A stretch of DNA of 64,000 nt, from assembly GCF_000765145.1 (NCBI RefSeq), contig NZ_JMGA01000009.1, positions 49,171 through 113,170 of the forward strand, read 5' to 3'. The DNA comes from Desulfosporosinus sp. HMP52 (GTDB taxonomy: Bacteria > Bacillota > Desulfitobacteriia > Desulfitobacteriales > Desulfitobacteriaceae). The notes below the pieces were generated by a model that saw only the letters and a program-made list of their open reading frames with translations, made no database searches and was not told where the DNA came from. Position numbers and translations under genes: made by a program. Of the stretch, positions 43,944 to 54,094 are shown one piece after another. Position 1 is the stretch's first letter, and the number at the start of each line of letters is the position of its first letter.

Positions 43944-45572
43944 GTGTCAAGACTCTTGAAAGGAGGGGTATTTATAAAACTTGACATTCTAACTCTTGCT
44001 TTGATCCTCAGTTTTACATTAGTCACCCAGGTTATCGCTCTTTTTCTCCAATATAGAGTGAATAAAACCTACAGAGGGATTGGATGTTGGCTACTGGGCT
44101 CTAGTTTAATGGCACTGGGGTTTATCTTTATGCCCCTCTTAACTGTAAAATCCCTCGAAATGCTTGCCAGGATCGCTAACCCACTGGTGATTTTAGGGCA
44201 TATCTTCTTATATATCGGCATTCTACAGTTCCTCAATAAGAAATTGAATCAATGGATACCAATTTCATTTTTTTTAGTTTCTAATCTTACCTATTATTAT
44301 TACATGTATTTCAATAATGATATTTCTGCACGTACAGTTGTCGTACAAGCTTCTATAGCTATTATTTCATATATGACTGCGTACCAGCTTTTATTCAAAA
44401 AAGACAGACTTATCTCTTGTTCAGCTAACTTTACCGCCACTGTCTTTCTCGTATATGGATGTTTTTCAACATTACGTACTTTTTTGGCAATTATGTTACC
44501 TCCTATGCGCTTATATATTGACCAGGCGCCGATTCTTATAGTTGGATTTATTGTGCCAATCATCACCAGTGCTTTATGGACATTTGGGTTGATTATAATG
44601 GTAAATCAGAGGCTAAATATTGAAAATCAACTAGAAAAAGAAAAATTGCAATTGGTCTTTAACACAAGTCCAGATGCTGAATTGATAATGCGATTGGATG
44701 ATGGCATATTTGTTGACGTCAATAGTGGATTTTCAGTATTAAGTGGTTACACTCGTGCCGAGGTCATAGGAACTTCTACAATAAAGAAAATCTGGCATAA
44801 TATTGGCGATCAAAAGACTTTTACAACAGAGATGAATGATAAAGGTATTTGTGAAAACATGGAATTTATTTTCCAACGCAAAGATGGAAGTCAGTTTGTA
44901 GGAATGATCTCAAGCAGGATCATTACGATTCAAACAGTTCCCCATATTATTAGCGTGATTCGTGACATTACAGAACGCAAGCTGGCAGAGCAGCAAATAC
45001 AAAAGCTGGTTCAACAGCTTGAAATCGAGAAGAATACCGCTCAGCACAATTCGATTACCGACAGTCTGACAGGATTGGCGAATCGTAGATACTTTGATGA
45101 GGCTCTCAGAACAGAGTTTTACAGGCTGAAGCGATCTGGATCTGGTTCTACTTTGTCTCTAATCATGCTAGATGTAGATTATTTTAAAAAATTCAATGAC
45201 AGCTATGGCCATTTAGCCGGGGATGAGTGTTTGCGACTGGTTGGAACAAAATTAAGAACAATTGTTGGGCGAGCGCCTGACATCGTTGCACGATATGGTG
45301 GAGAAGAGTTTGTTGTTATACTGCCCGAGACAGATGAAAATGGGGCTAAATCTTTGGGGGAGCGTATCCGGAAAGCAGTTGAAGAGCTGGCTATTCCACA
45401 CGCTGCATCCGACATTGCCGAATGTGTTACGGTTAGCCTCGGGGTTGTAACCGTTTTCACGAAAGGTTTAGCTTCTCCAGAGAAAGTTGTGGCCCTAGCT
45501 GATGAAGCGCTTTATTGTGCCAAAAAAAGAGGACGTAACCAGATGGCGGTTGCAACTGCAACCTGTTGCTAA
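43944..45572 (+). CDS. Membrane PAS-GGDEF diguanylate cyclase
   Basis: Up to 542 aa. Seven or so transmembrane helices (about 12-230), PAS domain (about 240-355, VFNTSPDAELIMRL ... VIRDITERK), short coiled coil, then GGDEF domain (about 370-540) with DSLTGLANRRYF, LDVDYFKKFNDSYGHLAGD and RYGGEEF, a catalytically competent loop. The start is uncertain: GTG 43944 opens the frame, but the strong AAAGGAGGGG lies inside it (43959-43968) with only GTA, TTT and ATA codons at usable distance downstream. Single gene with its own terminator. Confidence 0.87.
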   Translation: MSRLLKGGVFIKLDILTLALILSFTLVTQVIALFLQYRVNKTYRGIGCWLLGSSLMALGFIFMPLLTVKSLEMLARIANPLVILGHIFLYIGILQFLNKKLNQWIPISFFLVSNLTYYYYMYFNNDISARTVVVQASIAIISYMTAYQLLFKKDRLISCSANFTATVFLVYGCFSTLRTFLAIMLPPMRLYIDQAPILIVGFIVPIITSALWTFGLIIMVNQRLNIENQLEKEKLQLVFNTSPDAELIMRLDDGIFVDVNSGFSVLSGYTRAEVIGTSTIKKIWHNIGDQKTFTTEMNDKGICENMEFIFQRKDGSQFVGMISSRIITIQTVPHIISVIRDITERKLAEQQIQKLVQQLEIEKNTAQHNSITDSLTGLANRRYFDEALRTEFYRLKRSGSGSTLSLIMLDVDYFKKFNDSYGHLAGDECLRLVGTKLRTIVGRAPDIVARYGGEEFVVILPETDENGAKSLGERIRKAVEELAIPHAASDIAECVTVSLGVVTVFTKGLASPEKVVALADEALYCAKKRGRNQMAVATATCC

Positions 45573-45604
45573 GTAAGATTGTAATGAGAAACGTCTATCG
45601 TAAG

Positions 45605-45648
45605 ATAACAGACGGGTTCAGCGTAAATTCGCAGAACCCGTCTGTTAT
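45605..45648. terminator. Terminator hairpin after GGDEF gene
   Basis: ATAACAGACGGGTTC (45605-45619) pairs perfectly with GAACCCGTCTGTTAT (45634-45648). Preceded at 45581 by a 21-bp sequence repeated near 50599. The rest of the gap to 45964 is AT-rich and shows no gene. Confidence 0.7.
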
Positions 45649-45964
45649 GAACTGTTATTGAAAGAAGTTTGCCGCCAGTTGCATATTGACGTAATGCCCG
45701 CAACACCTCACTTTTGAGGGAGAAAAGAAGCAAAGGACTGGACTTTAACATTATATAGTTTTGATCCAATTCCGAGATTATAAGTTACTAAATATTTTGT
45801 TATAGCCAGAATCTAACAAAGCAATCGGGTTCGGGTATTTATCATTTTAAGTGTCAAATTAGTTACAACAATATACTTCCATCAAGTGGAGAGCTGAAGA
45901 TTTCATTGAAAGCATATCTAATAAATAATATAATATATATGTTGCAGTTAGCTACATTGAAAAT

Positions 45965-46525
45965 TTGGATGTGACAAATAAAATGCGGAAATGGTTAAGG
46001 AATGTTCGTAAAAGTAAGAATTTCACACAAGAGAAAGTTGCTGCACAAGCTTCTTTGAGTCGTGCTTTTTATACGCAAATCGAACAAGGTACTCGTAATC
46101 CAAGCTTTGATGCTGCTAGTAATATCGCGCGTGTTTTAGGTTTCAACCCGTCGGCTTTCTTCATTCAGGATATTAGTGAGCCCTTTGTAATAGCAATGGG
46201 CAATTCGGACATTATAATCGCCCATGTGGACAAGGAATTGAGATATACGTGGATATTTAATCCCCATCCAGACTTTAACTCAAACTTAGTACTTAGCAAA
46301 ACTGATATTGAGCTTTCAGACAATCATGGAACCAGAAAGCTGATGGAACTAAAAAAATCGGTTATTGAGACGGGAAAAAAGATAAAGAAGAAAATTTCTT
46401 TCCCGTTATCGGATGGAAACCATAGCTATTTTGTGTTTGCAGAACCACTAGTCGATGTTAATGGAATTATTATTGGATGCGTTACAGCATCTATGGACAT
46501 CAGTGAATTAATGCTTGAAAGTTAG
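45965..46525 (+). CDS. XRE-family regulator with PAS-like sensor domain
   Basis: 186 aa. N-terminal Cro/CI helix-turn-helix (about 8-65: VRKSKNFTQEKVAAQASLSRAFYTQIEQGTRNP in essence), then a PAS-like domain (about 75-182, MGNSDIIIAHVDKELRYTWIFNPH ... ITASMDIS-type end). One-component sensor-regulator. Start is unclear: TTG 45965, GTG 45971 or ATG 45983, none with a strong ribosome site. It lies among orphan sensor kinases and may adjust the same response. Confidence 0.82.
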   Translation: MDVTNKMRKWLRNVRKSKNFTQEKVAAQASLSRAFYTQIEQGTRNPSFDAASNIARVLGFNPSAFFIQDISEPFVIAMGNSDIIIAHVDKELRYTWIFNPHPDFNSNLVLSKTDIELSDNHGTRKLMELKKSVIETGKKIKKKISFPLSDGNHSYFVFAEPLVDVNGIIIGCVTASMDISELMLES

Positions 46526-46916
46526 ACTGATTAAAACTATAAATCAAGTCTTTCCTGAAAAAAGTTGCTCTATTTACAATAGTTTTAGGTTTAACCTTGT
46601 TACATATAGATCTATTAGTGCTAGTCACAAAAAGTAGTGGTTTTTTTAGGAGAGAGAGTAGATGGTCTGCAAAGTGTTGACCTTAAAAAGTTTAACACTA
46701 CCTCGAAGGTACTAATAGGGCTCAATGTCTATCCAGAATGGGAGCTTTTAGCATGGTTATTGATATTTTCCAACAGCAGCCCCTTGCAAAAAGTGAGCAA
46801 GTCTTTGCGATTGCCTTATTAATCAAAAAAGTTCTCTACTCCTAAGCGACTGTTTATTGGGGATATGTTAATTCTGACCTCATTGAAAATTCATTAGTTT
46901 TAGGAGATTATGATTT
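46526..46916 (+). other. Gap without an intact gene
   Basis: AT-rich. A short stretch at about 46753-46845 reads MVIDIFQQQPLAKSEQVFAIA... and stops; unrecognised and probably a remnant. AGGAGA just before 46917 is the ribosome site of the next gene. Confidence 0.35.
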
Positions 46917-48029
46917 ATGCTTGATAACCCTAAATTTCAGGATAATCTTTTATATGAAAATATAGAGCTTAAACGGCAGTTAGATGAAGCAAATTCTATC
47001 ATCAAAGCTATACGATCGAACGAACTAAACTCATTAGTATTTGAAAAAGTAGCTTCTCCCCTAATTGTATGTGATCAAATTGGTAAGGTTGTTAAAAAGA
47101 ATCTAACAGCTTCAATGCTTTTTAGAAAAGATTTGAACGATGGAATTTTTGATACAATAATTCCTTTATACAACAAAGTTACAGGTGAAAGGTTTCTTGT
47201 TCAAGAAGCAATAAAGAAAGAACCTGTCTGTAATCAGGAAGTAGTCTTTGATGGTGATGTTCACTTAATAGTTAACGCTAGCTATTTACAAGGAGAACAA
47301 ACGAATAGTGGGTTTTTTTTGATTAGTATTGTCGATATAACAGAGAATTATAGATACAGAGAAGAGATACGTAGGCTAGATCGCTTGAATCTTGTTGGAG
47401 AAATGGCTGCCGGAATTGGACATGAAGTGAGAAATCCAATGACAACTGTTCGAGGTTACTTGCAAATATTTCAAGGAAAGGATCAATTCTCCGAATATAA
47501 AGAATCTATAAGTATTATGATTGAAGAGCTAGACCGGGCAAATTCAATAATTACTGAGTTTTTGTCGCTAGCAAAAACTAAGGAACTTACAAAACAGGAA
47601 ATCAATTTTAATGAAATTATAAATAAAATAATTCCCTTGGTTGAAGTTGATGCTCTTCGACAAGGACTTGAGATAAGATTGGAATTGCAAGACGTGCCAA
47701 ATATTTTAGGCGACGAAAAAGAGATTAGGCAATGTATATTAAATCTCGTTAAAAATGGGTTAGAGGCAATGCTCAAGGGAGGAGCAGTTACAGTTAAAAC
47801 CTACTCAAACGATAGTTGGGTTATATTGGAAATTAAAGACCAAGGTTGTGGTATCCCGGTTGAAGTTCAAAACTCAATGGGTAAACCATTTCTAACAACT
47901 AAAGAGCAGGGAACGGGACTAGGGTTATCAGTATGCTTTAGTATCGCGAAGAGGCATGGAGCTGTTCTAGACTTTAAGACTGACCAGAGAGGAACTTCTT
48001 TTTATTTGAAGTGTCCCACTATTGCATGA
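46917..48029 (+). CDS. PAS histidine kinase (sporulation-kinase type)
   Basis: 370 aa soluble kinase. Coiled coil (about 10-35), PAS domain (about 40-145), HisKA with GEMAAGIGHEVRNPMTTVRGYL (acceptor His near 168), HATPase with LNLVKNGLEAM, IKDQGCGIP and GTGLGLSVCFSIAKRHGA. The HExRNPMTTVRGYLQ box is that of KinA-E-type kinases feeding the Spo0 phosphorelay. No response regulator is adjacent. ATG start with TAGGAG upstream. Confidence 0.88.
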   Translation: MLDNPKFQDNLLYENIELKRQLDEANSIIKAIRSNELNSLVFEKVASPLIVCDQIGKVVKKNLTASMLFRKDLNDGIFDTIIPLYNKVTGERFLVQEAIKKEPVCNQEVVFDGDVHLIVNASYLQGEQTNSGFFLISIVDITENYRYREEIRRLDRLNLVGEMAAGIGHEVRNPMTTVRGYLQIFQGKDQFSEYKESISIMIEELDRANSIITEFLSLAKTKELTKQEINFNEIINKIIPLVEVDALRQGLEIRLELQDVPNILGDEKEIRQCILNLVKNGLEAMLKGGAVTVKTYSNDSWVILEIKDQGCGIPVEVQNSMGKPFLTTKEQGTGLGLSVCFSIAKRHGAVLDFKTDQRGTSFYLKCPTIA

Positions 48030-48126
48030 ATTTCCTTACCTACGTCCTCCAATTGGTTTAGATTGTTCATATTTCCTTTAATTCCGTTCGTACTCGCACA
48101 TTACACTTAAAGTGACTTCTTAGATG

Positions 48127-48152
48127 AAGACCCTTCCGGGTCTTTTTTATTT
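48127..48152 (+). terminator. Intrinsic terminator
   Basis: AAGACCC TTCC GGGTCTT followed by TTTTATTTTT, about 100 bp after the kinase stop. The rest of the 308-bp gap holds the upstream region of the next kinase; nothing else seen. Confidence 0.85.
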
Positions 48153-48337
48153 TTAGCTCGAGTACAGGATTGTTCGGTGTTGGAACAGATATTAATATAT
48201 CATTAATGCAGACAAAAATAATTGTATTATAGCATAATCTGACAAATTCCTGCTATTGATAGAGGTACAATGAACATAATTCTAAATGTTAAAAGGAGGT
48301 AGTTATTACGCACTATGACTTAATAACCAATGTTATA

Positions 48338-50572
48338 GTGGTTTTATTTTTCTGTTGCGTTTCAATATGGATAATGTTATCTTACAAGGCAAGCAATCAG
48401 AAAAGGGAACAAGAACAGCTAAGAGCAGCAAATGAAAGGTTTTCAAAGGTTTTTCATCTAGGTCCTCATATGATGGCAATTCTAAGAAAATCGGATTTTA
48501 GATATATTGACGTTAACCGCCGTTTCCTTGAGGTAAGAGGTTTTAAATATGAAGATATAATTGGCAAAACACCTATGGAAGTCGGTGTTACTCATAGTGA
48601 ATTTGCAAAGATTATTGAAACGCTCGAGACAGAAGGATCTATACAGAACTTTCAACATTCAGTTATTACAAAAGACGGTTCCAATGGTACGATTATTCTT
48701 TCTGCAGAAGAAATTGAAATTGATAACCAAGAATGTATTTTGTTTGCCTATAACGACATTACCGAAATGAAACGATTGCAAACCGAGAGGGTTGAACAAC
48801 TAACCAAACACCTAAAATTAGAGGAAGAACTTTCCCAGAGTAACCAACTTATTGCAGATATTATAAAAAACATGCCAGACGGATTCTATGCGCTGGATAA
48901 TCAATGGCGGTTTATGTTTGTAAATAAGCAAGCAGAGGAGCTGTTTCAGAAAAATCAAGAAGAACTCATAGGACAGATTATCTGGGTAATTGACCCTAAA
49001 GCCCTAGGAACCATACTTGAACATAATTTCAGTAAAGCTAGAACGGATAGTCTACCCATAACCTTTGAATATCCCAGCTCTTTAAGTAAGGACACATGGC
49101 ATCAAATTACCGTCTATCCTTCAGAGTTTGGGGTATCCGTTTATTATCGGGATATTACCGTGCAAAAATTAGCAAGCGAGAAATTAATTAAGGCTCAAGA
49201 AGAGACGATTTCAATTCTTGAAAGCATGACAGATGGTTTTTATGCCTTGGATAGAGACTTGCAATTCACTTATGTAAACCGCGCAGCTGAAGCTGCTTTT
49301 AGTAAATCTCGGGATGAGGTATTGGGCAAAAAAATAACTCAAGTCTTTAAAGCTAATGAAGCAACCCTATTGAACTATAATAAAGTAGTTTCCGAAAATT
49401 GCCCAGTAACTTTTGAAATCATCTCGGAAGCGTTAGGCAATAAATGGTTAGAAATAAGTTCTTACCCAACAGACAATGGATTAACCTGCTATTTCCGTGA
49501 TATTACAAATCGTAAGTCGGCAGAAGAAACCCTTCGTCAATCAGAAGACAAATTCTCCAAAGCCTTTCATGGTGGGCCGATCATAATGGTATTAGCTACT
49601 ATTAATGAGGGGCGTTTCATAGATGTCAACGAGGCATTCTGTGCAAGTACGGGTTATACCCGTGAGGAGATTATCGGTTACACTTCTGAAGAATTGAATT
49701 TCTTTGCAGAATCGGATAAGAGACAGAAGATTAGGTACAAACTTATAGAGAACCACCAGACCGAGAACGAAGAATTTGACTTCCGCACAAAATCAGGCGA
49801 GATACGCCAGGGACTTAGTTGGACTCAACAATTTAATTTGGACGGAGAGCATTGTCACATAACGGGGATTATTGACGTTACCGAGCAAAAGCGTATTCAA
49901 AAAGAGATGGCTAATCTCGAGCGTTTAAACTTGGTAGGTCAGTTGGCTGCTGGTATAGCGCATGAAATAAGGAATCCGATGACGACAGTTAGGGGTTATC
50001 TTCAACTTATATCTGCAAAACCCAATTATACAGACCAGAAGGATGCCTTCGCCCTAATGATTTCGGAACTGGATCGGGCAAACTTTATTATTTCAGAATT
50101 TCTCGCGCTCGCTCAAACTAAACCAACTGAATTTAAATCCCAAAATCTTAATGACATTGTTAATAGTTTATACCCACTTTTAGAGGCGGATACCTTTACG
50201 CAAAACAAAAAAAAATTTTTTATTCCTTGTGAAATTCCTAATTTAGCTCTTGACGGAAAAGAAATTGTTCAACTGATTCTGAATTTAACACGCAATGGAC
50301 TTGAGGCAATGAGTTTAGGTGGCTCCCTAACTATTAAAACTTATGTAGAGGGCAGTACGGTAGTGCTTTCAATTACTGATGAGGGGTCTGGCATTCAACC
50401 AGAAAACCTTAAGAAATTAGGAATTCCCTTCTATACAACTAAAGACAGTGGAACTGGGTTGGGTCTCGCAACTTGCTTTAGAATTGCAGAATCCCATAAA
50501 GCCAAGATAAATATATTCGCTAGTCCCAGTGGGACAACTATCTGTACGCTTTTCCCTATTCCAAACGAATGA
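48338..50572 (+). CDS. Multi-PAS histidine kinase (sporulation-kinase type)
   Basis: At least 744 aa. One N-terminal membrane helix (about 1-15 plus upstream residues), then four PAS domains (about 28-145, 165-275, 285-395, 405-520) and a kinase core with GQLAAGIAHEIRNPMTTVRGYLQ (acceptor His near 538), LNLTRNGLEAM, ITDEGSGI and GTGLGLATCFRIA. GTG 48338 is the first standard start, but AAAGGAGG (48292-48299) lies about 40 nt upstream; in-frame ATT 48305 or ACG 48308 at proper distance would add about ten hydrophobic residues and complete the membrane helix. No neighbouring regulator. Confidence 0.87.
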   Translation: MVLFFCCVSIWIMLSYKASNQKREQEQLRAANERFSKVFHLGPHMMAILRKSDFRYIDVNRRFLEVRGFKYEDIIGKTPMEVGVTHSEFAKIIETLETEGSIQNFQHSVITKDGSNGTIILSAEEIEIDNQECILFAYNDITEMKRLQTERVEQLTKHLKLEEELSQSNQLIADIIKNMPDGFYALDNQWRFMFVNKQAEELFQKNQEELIGQIIWVIDPKALGTILEHNFSKARTDSLPITFEYPSSLSKDTWHQITVYPSEFGVSVYYRDITVQKLASEKLIKAQEETISILESMTDGFYALDRDLQFTYVNRAAEAAFSKSRDEVLGKKITQVFKANEATLLNYNKVVSENCPVTFEIISEALGNKWLEISSYPTDNGLTCYFRDITNRKSAEETLRQSEDKFSKAFHGGPIIMVLATINEGRFIDVNEAFCASTGYTREEIIGYTSEELNFFAESDKRQKIRYKLIENHQTENEEFDFRTKSGEIRQGLSWTQQFNLDGEHCHITGIIDVTEQKRIQKEMANLERLNLVGQLAAGIAHEIRNPMTTVRGYLQLISAKPNYTDQKDAFALMISELDRANFIISEFLALAQTKPTEFKSQNLNDIVNSLYPLLEADTFTQNKKKFFIPCEIPNLALDGKEIVQLILNLTRNGLEAMSLGGSLTIKTYVEGSTVVLSITDEGSGIQPENLKKLGIPFYTTKDSGTGLGLATCFRIAESHKAKINIFASPSGTTICTLFPIPNE

Positions 50573-50652
50573 TAGAGAAATAAAGGTGCTATCAGATCGT
50601 AATGAGAACCGTCTATCGTTATCTTAAAATCGGTGACATTGTCTTAATAAGG

Positions 50653-50698
50653 TATAACGGACAAGAGCAGGGAATTGAACCTTGCTCTTGTCTGTTAT
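50653..50698. terminator. Bidirectional terminator
   Basis: ATAACGGACAAGAGCA pairs with TTGCTCTTGTCTGTTAT, one mismatch, separating the convergent kinase and membrane-protein genes. A 21-bp repeat shared with 45581 lies just upstream at 50599-50619. Confidence 0.72.
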
Positions 50699-50718
50699 AT
50701 ACCAATACAAATGCAATT

Positions 50719-51579
50719 TTACTGTGTAATGTCCAACGACTGAGTAAAATTACTGTCTTGCTTAACTAGTAGATACTGATATGCAGTTAATCCGACTAGA
50801 ACTCCTGTACAGCTTGTTAAACACCTCAAAATAACGTCCCAGAGGGGAATGGCAAGGAATATATTATAAAACGAGGTATACAACAACCAATTTGTTCCAA
50901 ACACAGAGTAGGAAAAGAAAATAATTCCTACATACTTGTTTTTGAATTTGATCCCCGGGCTGAACAAATAATACATAAAGCCAATCCAGCCACCTGTTGT
51001 AAGAAGCCACAAGATATCAATGAAACTGTTTATTCTAAGGTTAATGGGTTCTAATGTGAAATAGTACTGAGCCCCGTGAAAAAAAGCAAACATTATTGCA
51101 ACAAAGGGTACCGCCATTAAAGAGCGGGGGGTTCTTTTTATCGTAGTAATCTCGCTTTTACATAGAAGCATGCCCGAAAGTAATCCAAAAACTGTTAAAC
51201 TCATAAAATCCCTTATACTGCTTTCTATATGTGAAAAGTTTCCGGAATCAAATATAACGATTAGCTCAGTAAATCCAAAAAACCATAAGATACCGAAAGA
51301 ACAACCATATATCAAGCCTTTAAAATGACGGTTATTATGTATGCCATCCTTGATTAAATTGAAGTTAATTAGCAAGAAAACCATGATTAGTGAACATAAA
51401 ACAATAATTGCAGGCAATTTAACACCGTTGCTGACAAAAATGCTTTCGCCGTAAGTATGGATCAGGCTTTTAGGCATGTTCCCAACACCGCCTATCAATT
51501 TACTTACCGATCCAAACGTTAAAATAGTGATAATAATTACAGTAAGATTTTTCAAAGCAAATATAATAGCTTCCTTCAT
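50719..51579 (-). CDS. Hypothetical polytopic membrane protein
   Basis: 286 aa with about eight hydrophobic helices spread over the whole length; short charged loops. ATG 51579 is chosen because AAGGAGGAGAGGA lies just ahead; an ATG at 51615 would place that site inside the gene. A cytoplasmic loop near the middle is basic (CKSEITTIKRTPRS). No family recognised. Surrounded by sensor kinases, but nothing ties it to them. The gap 51580-51896 shows only the divergent upstream regions. Confidence 0.65.
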   Translation of the reverse strand: MKEAIIFALKNLTVIIITILTFGSVSKLIGGVGNMPKSLIHTYGESIFVSNGVKLPAIIVLCSLIMVFLLINFNLIKDGIHNNRHFKGLIYGCSFGILWFFGFTELIVIFDSGNFSHIESSIRDFMSLTVFGLLSGMLLCKSEITTIKRTPRSLMAVPFVAIMFAFFHGAQYYFTLEPINLRINSFIDILWLLTTGGWIGFMYYLFSPGIKFKNKYVGIIFFSYSVFGTNWLLYTSFYNIFLAIPLWDVILRCLTSCTGVLVGLTAYQYLLVKQDSNFTQSLDITQ

Positions 51580-51896
51580 TTGAATCCTCTCCTCCTTAAC
51601 TACTATAGGCCACATTTGCGTTTACACAAATCTGTACAGTTTTTCCTGTCAAAGCCTTACTGAGTTACTCATAAAAGATTGAATCATTTCTTCTGATTTT
51701 CTATGGATCTCTTCCGTAAGTGACCTTTTTGAAACGTTGAGACAAGTGAAATTAGCACCGATGATTTCCAAAATTCACCCCCTAAGAAATGACAAAATAC
51801 CCTATTTAATTCCCAGATAACAACTACTACGACAATAAATGTTGTATAATTAAATCTATAAATATATTGCTTACAATAATATGTAGGAGGGTTTAG

Positions 51897-53846
51897 GTGA
51901 AGAACGAAACCGCAAGTATAAAGAAGCAAGACACCTTGATTTGGAGTGACATAAACCAACTGAATAGCAAAAGAATGAAGTATTTTTCGATGGTACTATT
52001 AATTCTGATATTAATACTAATGCTTGTTGATAATAATAATAGAACAACAGGTTTATGGAGTAAGAATTACGCCTATATCCAACTATTCTTCATTCACATT
52101 TCATTTATATTGTTGTCTGTTTTTGGAATAGCTGTGAATTATTTAATAAAGCCACAAAAGAATATTAACATTTTACTATTTGTCTTTGTAATGCTAAATA
52201 TCGGCGCACTGTGCTCGGGTTGGGTAGATCAGTACATTCATAATTCGATTTCTGTCTATATTATGTGTTCTTTCTGTATGTCGATTTTATTTTCTATAAG
52301 ACCTAAATATTTGATTATATTATACACCCAACCTTTTGTGCTATTAATTATTTTGTTATTCATAAATCAACCTAATTTGGATACCCTCCAAGGTAATATA
52401 ATAAACGGAACTTTTACCTTCCTTTTGTCACTTTTTATTTCAATTATTATTTTCCGATCTACTGAGAAGGAATATTTTTATAAATATAACTTAGAGTTTC
52501 TAGTTGAAGAAAAAACAAGTGAATTGATAGATGCCAATAATCTACTCAAGTTTGAGATTTGTGAAAGGGAACGTATTCAAACAGAAAAAGTAGAACAGCT
52601 TACAAAATATCTTGCCTTAGAGTCGGAACTTTCTCTCAGTAACAAACTATTAGCAGAAAAAGCAGATGCCGAGAATAAGGCAAAAAGTCAGTTTCTTGCT
52701 AATATGTCCCATGAAATTAGGACGCCTATGAATGGGGTTATGGGAATGCTGCAGCTATTGGAAATGACAGAATTGTCCGAGAAACAGGCTGATTATATAA
52801 GAGTTTCTAAGACATCATCAGAATCTCTATTAAAGGTGATTAACGATATTCTTGATTATTCAAAACTACAGTCAGGGAAAGTTAAAATAGAAAAACTAAA
52901 AATACACCTGGATAAGTTTCTTGATGAAATTAAAACTTTGTTTATGGTATCAATTCTTAATAAAGGGATTACCTTAAACGTATTTATCGATGATGACGTT
53001 CCACGTGTTCTTCTAGGGGATTCTTTTAGGTTGAGACAAGTATTGTCTAATATCATAGGTAATGCAATCAAATTTACTACTAGTGGAAGAATTGACGTTT
53101 CTATAAGAGAAATTAAGCAAGATTCAAAGAATGAAGTTTGTTTGGAGTTTGTAGTAAAGGATACAGGTATCGGAATAAGTCAAAAAAATATTAAAGATAT
53201 TTTCAATAGTTTTAGTCAGGCTGACAGTACGATAACCAGACAGTATGGTGGGACAGGATTAGGACTGCCTATATGCAAAGGTTTAGTGGAACTTATGCAA
53301 GGAAAAATATGGGCAGAAAGCATAGAAGGGGTAGGCAGCAGATTTTATTTCACTTGTGTTTTAGATAGATGTGCAGAGGAGGAGGTAAACGCTAAAGCAA
53401 CAGAGGTTGGATTTGAGGAAGACATTGCCAAAAAAGGTGGTCTTAAGCTGCTAATCGTCGAGGATGATACAATTAACAGGATGGTAATAGAAAAGTTTGT
53501 CAAACTTAAAAATTGGGAGTTTGTTTCCGTGGGAAATGGAAAAGAAGCTATTGATGTTTATCAAAATAATAGCTTTGATATAATTCTTATGGATATTCAG
53601 ATGCCTGTTTTAGATGGTTATAATGCAACTGGAATTATCAGAATGTTTGAGAGCCAAAAAAGTATCCATACTCCTATTATTGCTTTGACTTCATACGCCT
53701 TAAAGGGTGACAGAGAAAAGTGTCTAGAATCGGGAATGGATGATTACCTGACTAAGCCGATTAATATTAGTGATTTTTATCTAACTGTAGAGAAATGGGC
53801 CAAGATAAGTAAAGATGTTATTACAGGAAATGGGGATGGTTACTAA
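51897..53846 (+). CDS. Membrane hybrid histidine kinase with receiver domain
   Basis: 649 aa. Six transmembrane helices (about 28-195), a coiled coil (about 200-260), HisKA with FLANMSHEIRTPMNGVMGM (acceptor His near 275), HATPase (NIIGNAIKFT, VKDTGIGI, YGGTGLGLPICKGLVELM), and a C-terminal receiver (LLIVEDDTINRMV; IILMDIQMPVLDGY with acceptor Asp; final Lys in LTKPI). ArcB/BarA-like domain order without HPt. GTG start behind TAGGAGGG. A terminator follows. Confidence 0.9.
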   Translation: MKNETASIKKQDTLIWSDINQLNSKRMKYFSMVLLILILILMLVDNNNRTTGLWSKNYAYIQLFFIHISFILLSVFGIAVNYLIKPQKNINILLFVFVMLNIGALCSGWVDQYIHNSISVYIMCSFCMSILFSIRPKYLIILYTQPFVLLIILLFINQPNLDTLQGNIINGTFTFLLSLFISIIIFRSTEKEYFYKYNLEFLVEEKTSELIDANNLLKFEICERERIQTEKVEQLTKYLALESELSLSNKLLAEKADAENKAKSQFLANMSHEIRTPMNGVMGMLQLLEMTELSEKQADYIRVSKTSSESLLKVINDILDYSKLQSGKVKIEKLKIHLDKFLDEIKTLFMVSILNKGITLNVFIDDDVPRVLLGDSFRLRQVLSNIIGNAIKFTTSGRIDVSIREIKQDSKNEVCLEFVVKDTGIGISQKNIKDIFNSFSQADSTITRQYGGTGLGLPICKGLVELMQGKIWAESIEGVGSRFYFTCVLDRCAEEEVNAKATEVGFEEDIAKKGGLKLLIVEDDTINRMVIEKFVKLKNWEFVSVGNGKEAIDVYQNNSFDIILMDIQMPVLDGYNATGIIRMFESQKSIHTPIIALTSYALKGDREKCLESGMDDYLTKPINISDFYLTVEKWAKISKDVITGNGDGY

Positions 53847-53885
53847 GAGAATCTTGAGTGCATGAGGGATAGAGTAGATTAGTTG

Positions 53886-53918
53886 AGGTGGGGGTTAATC
53901 CCCACCTTTCGTTTTTTT
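53886..53918 (+). terminator. Intrinsic terminator
   Basis: AGGTGGGG, loop GTTAAT, CCCCACCT, then TTCGTTTTTTT, 40 bp after the hybrid kinase. Confidence 0.9.
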
Positions 53919-54094
53919 AAAGGGCCAAGTAAGTTAAATCACTATTGTAATCAAATAACTCTCCAAATAAGCTGGTTATGTCCAGTGTGGAATAAATTGC
54001 ATGGAGGAGAATTGAAAAATTAACAAAAACTAATTAAGTGTTGCTAAAAATAATTCAAAATACTCAAACAAATATAAAAAACAGGAGGGTTAAA

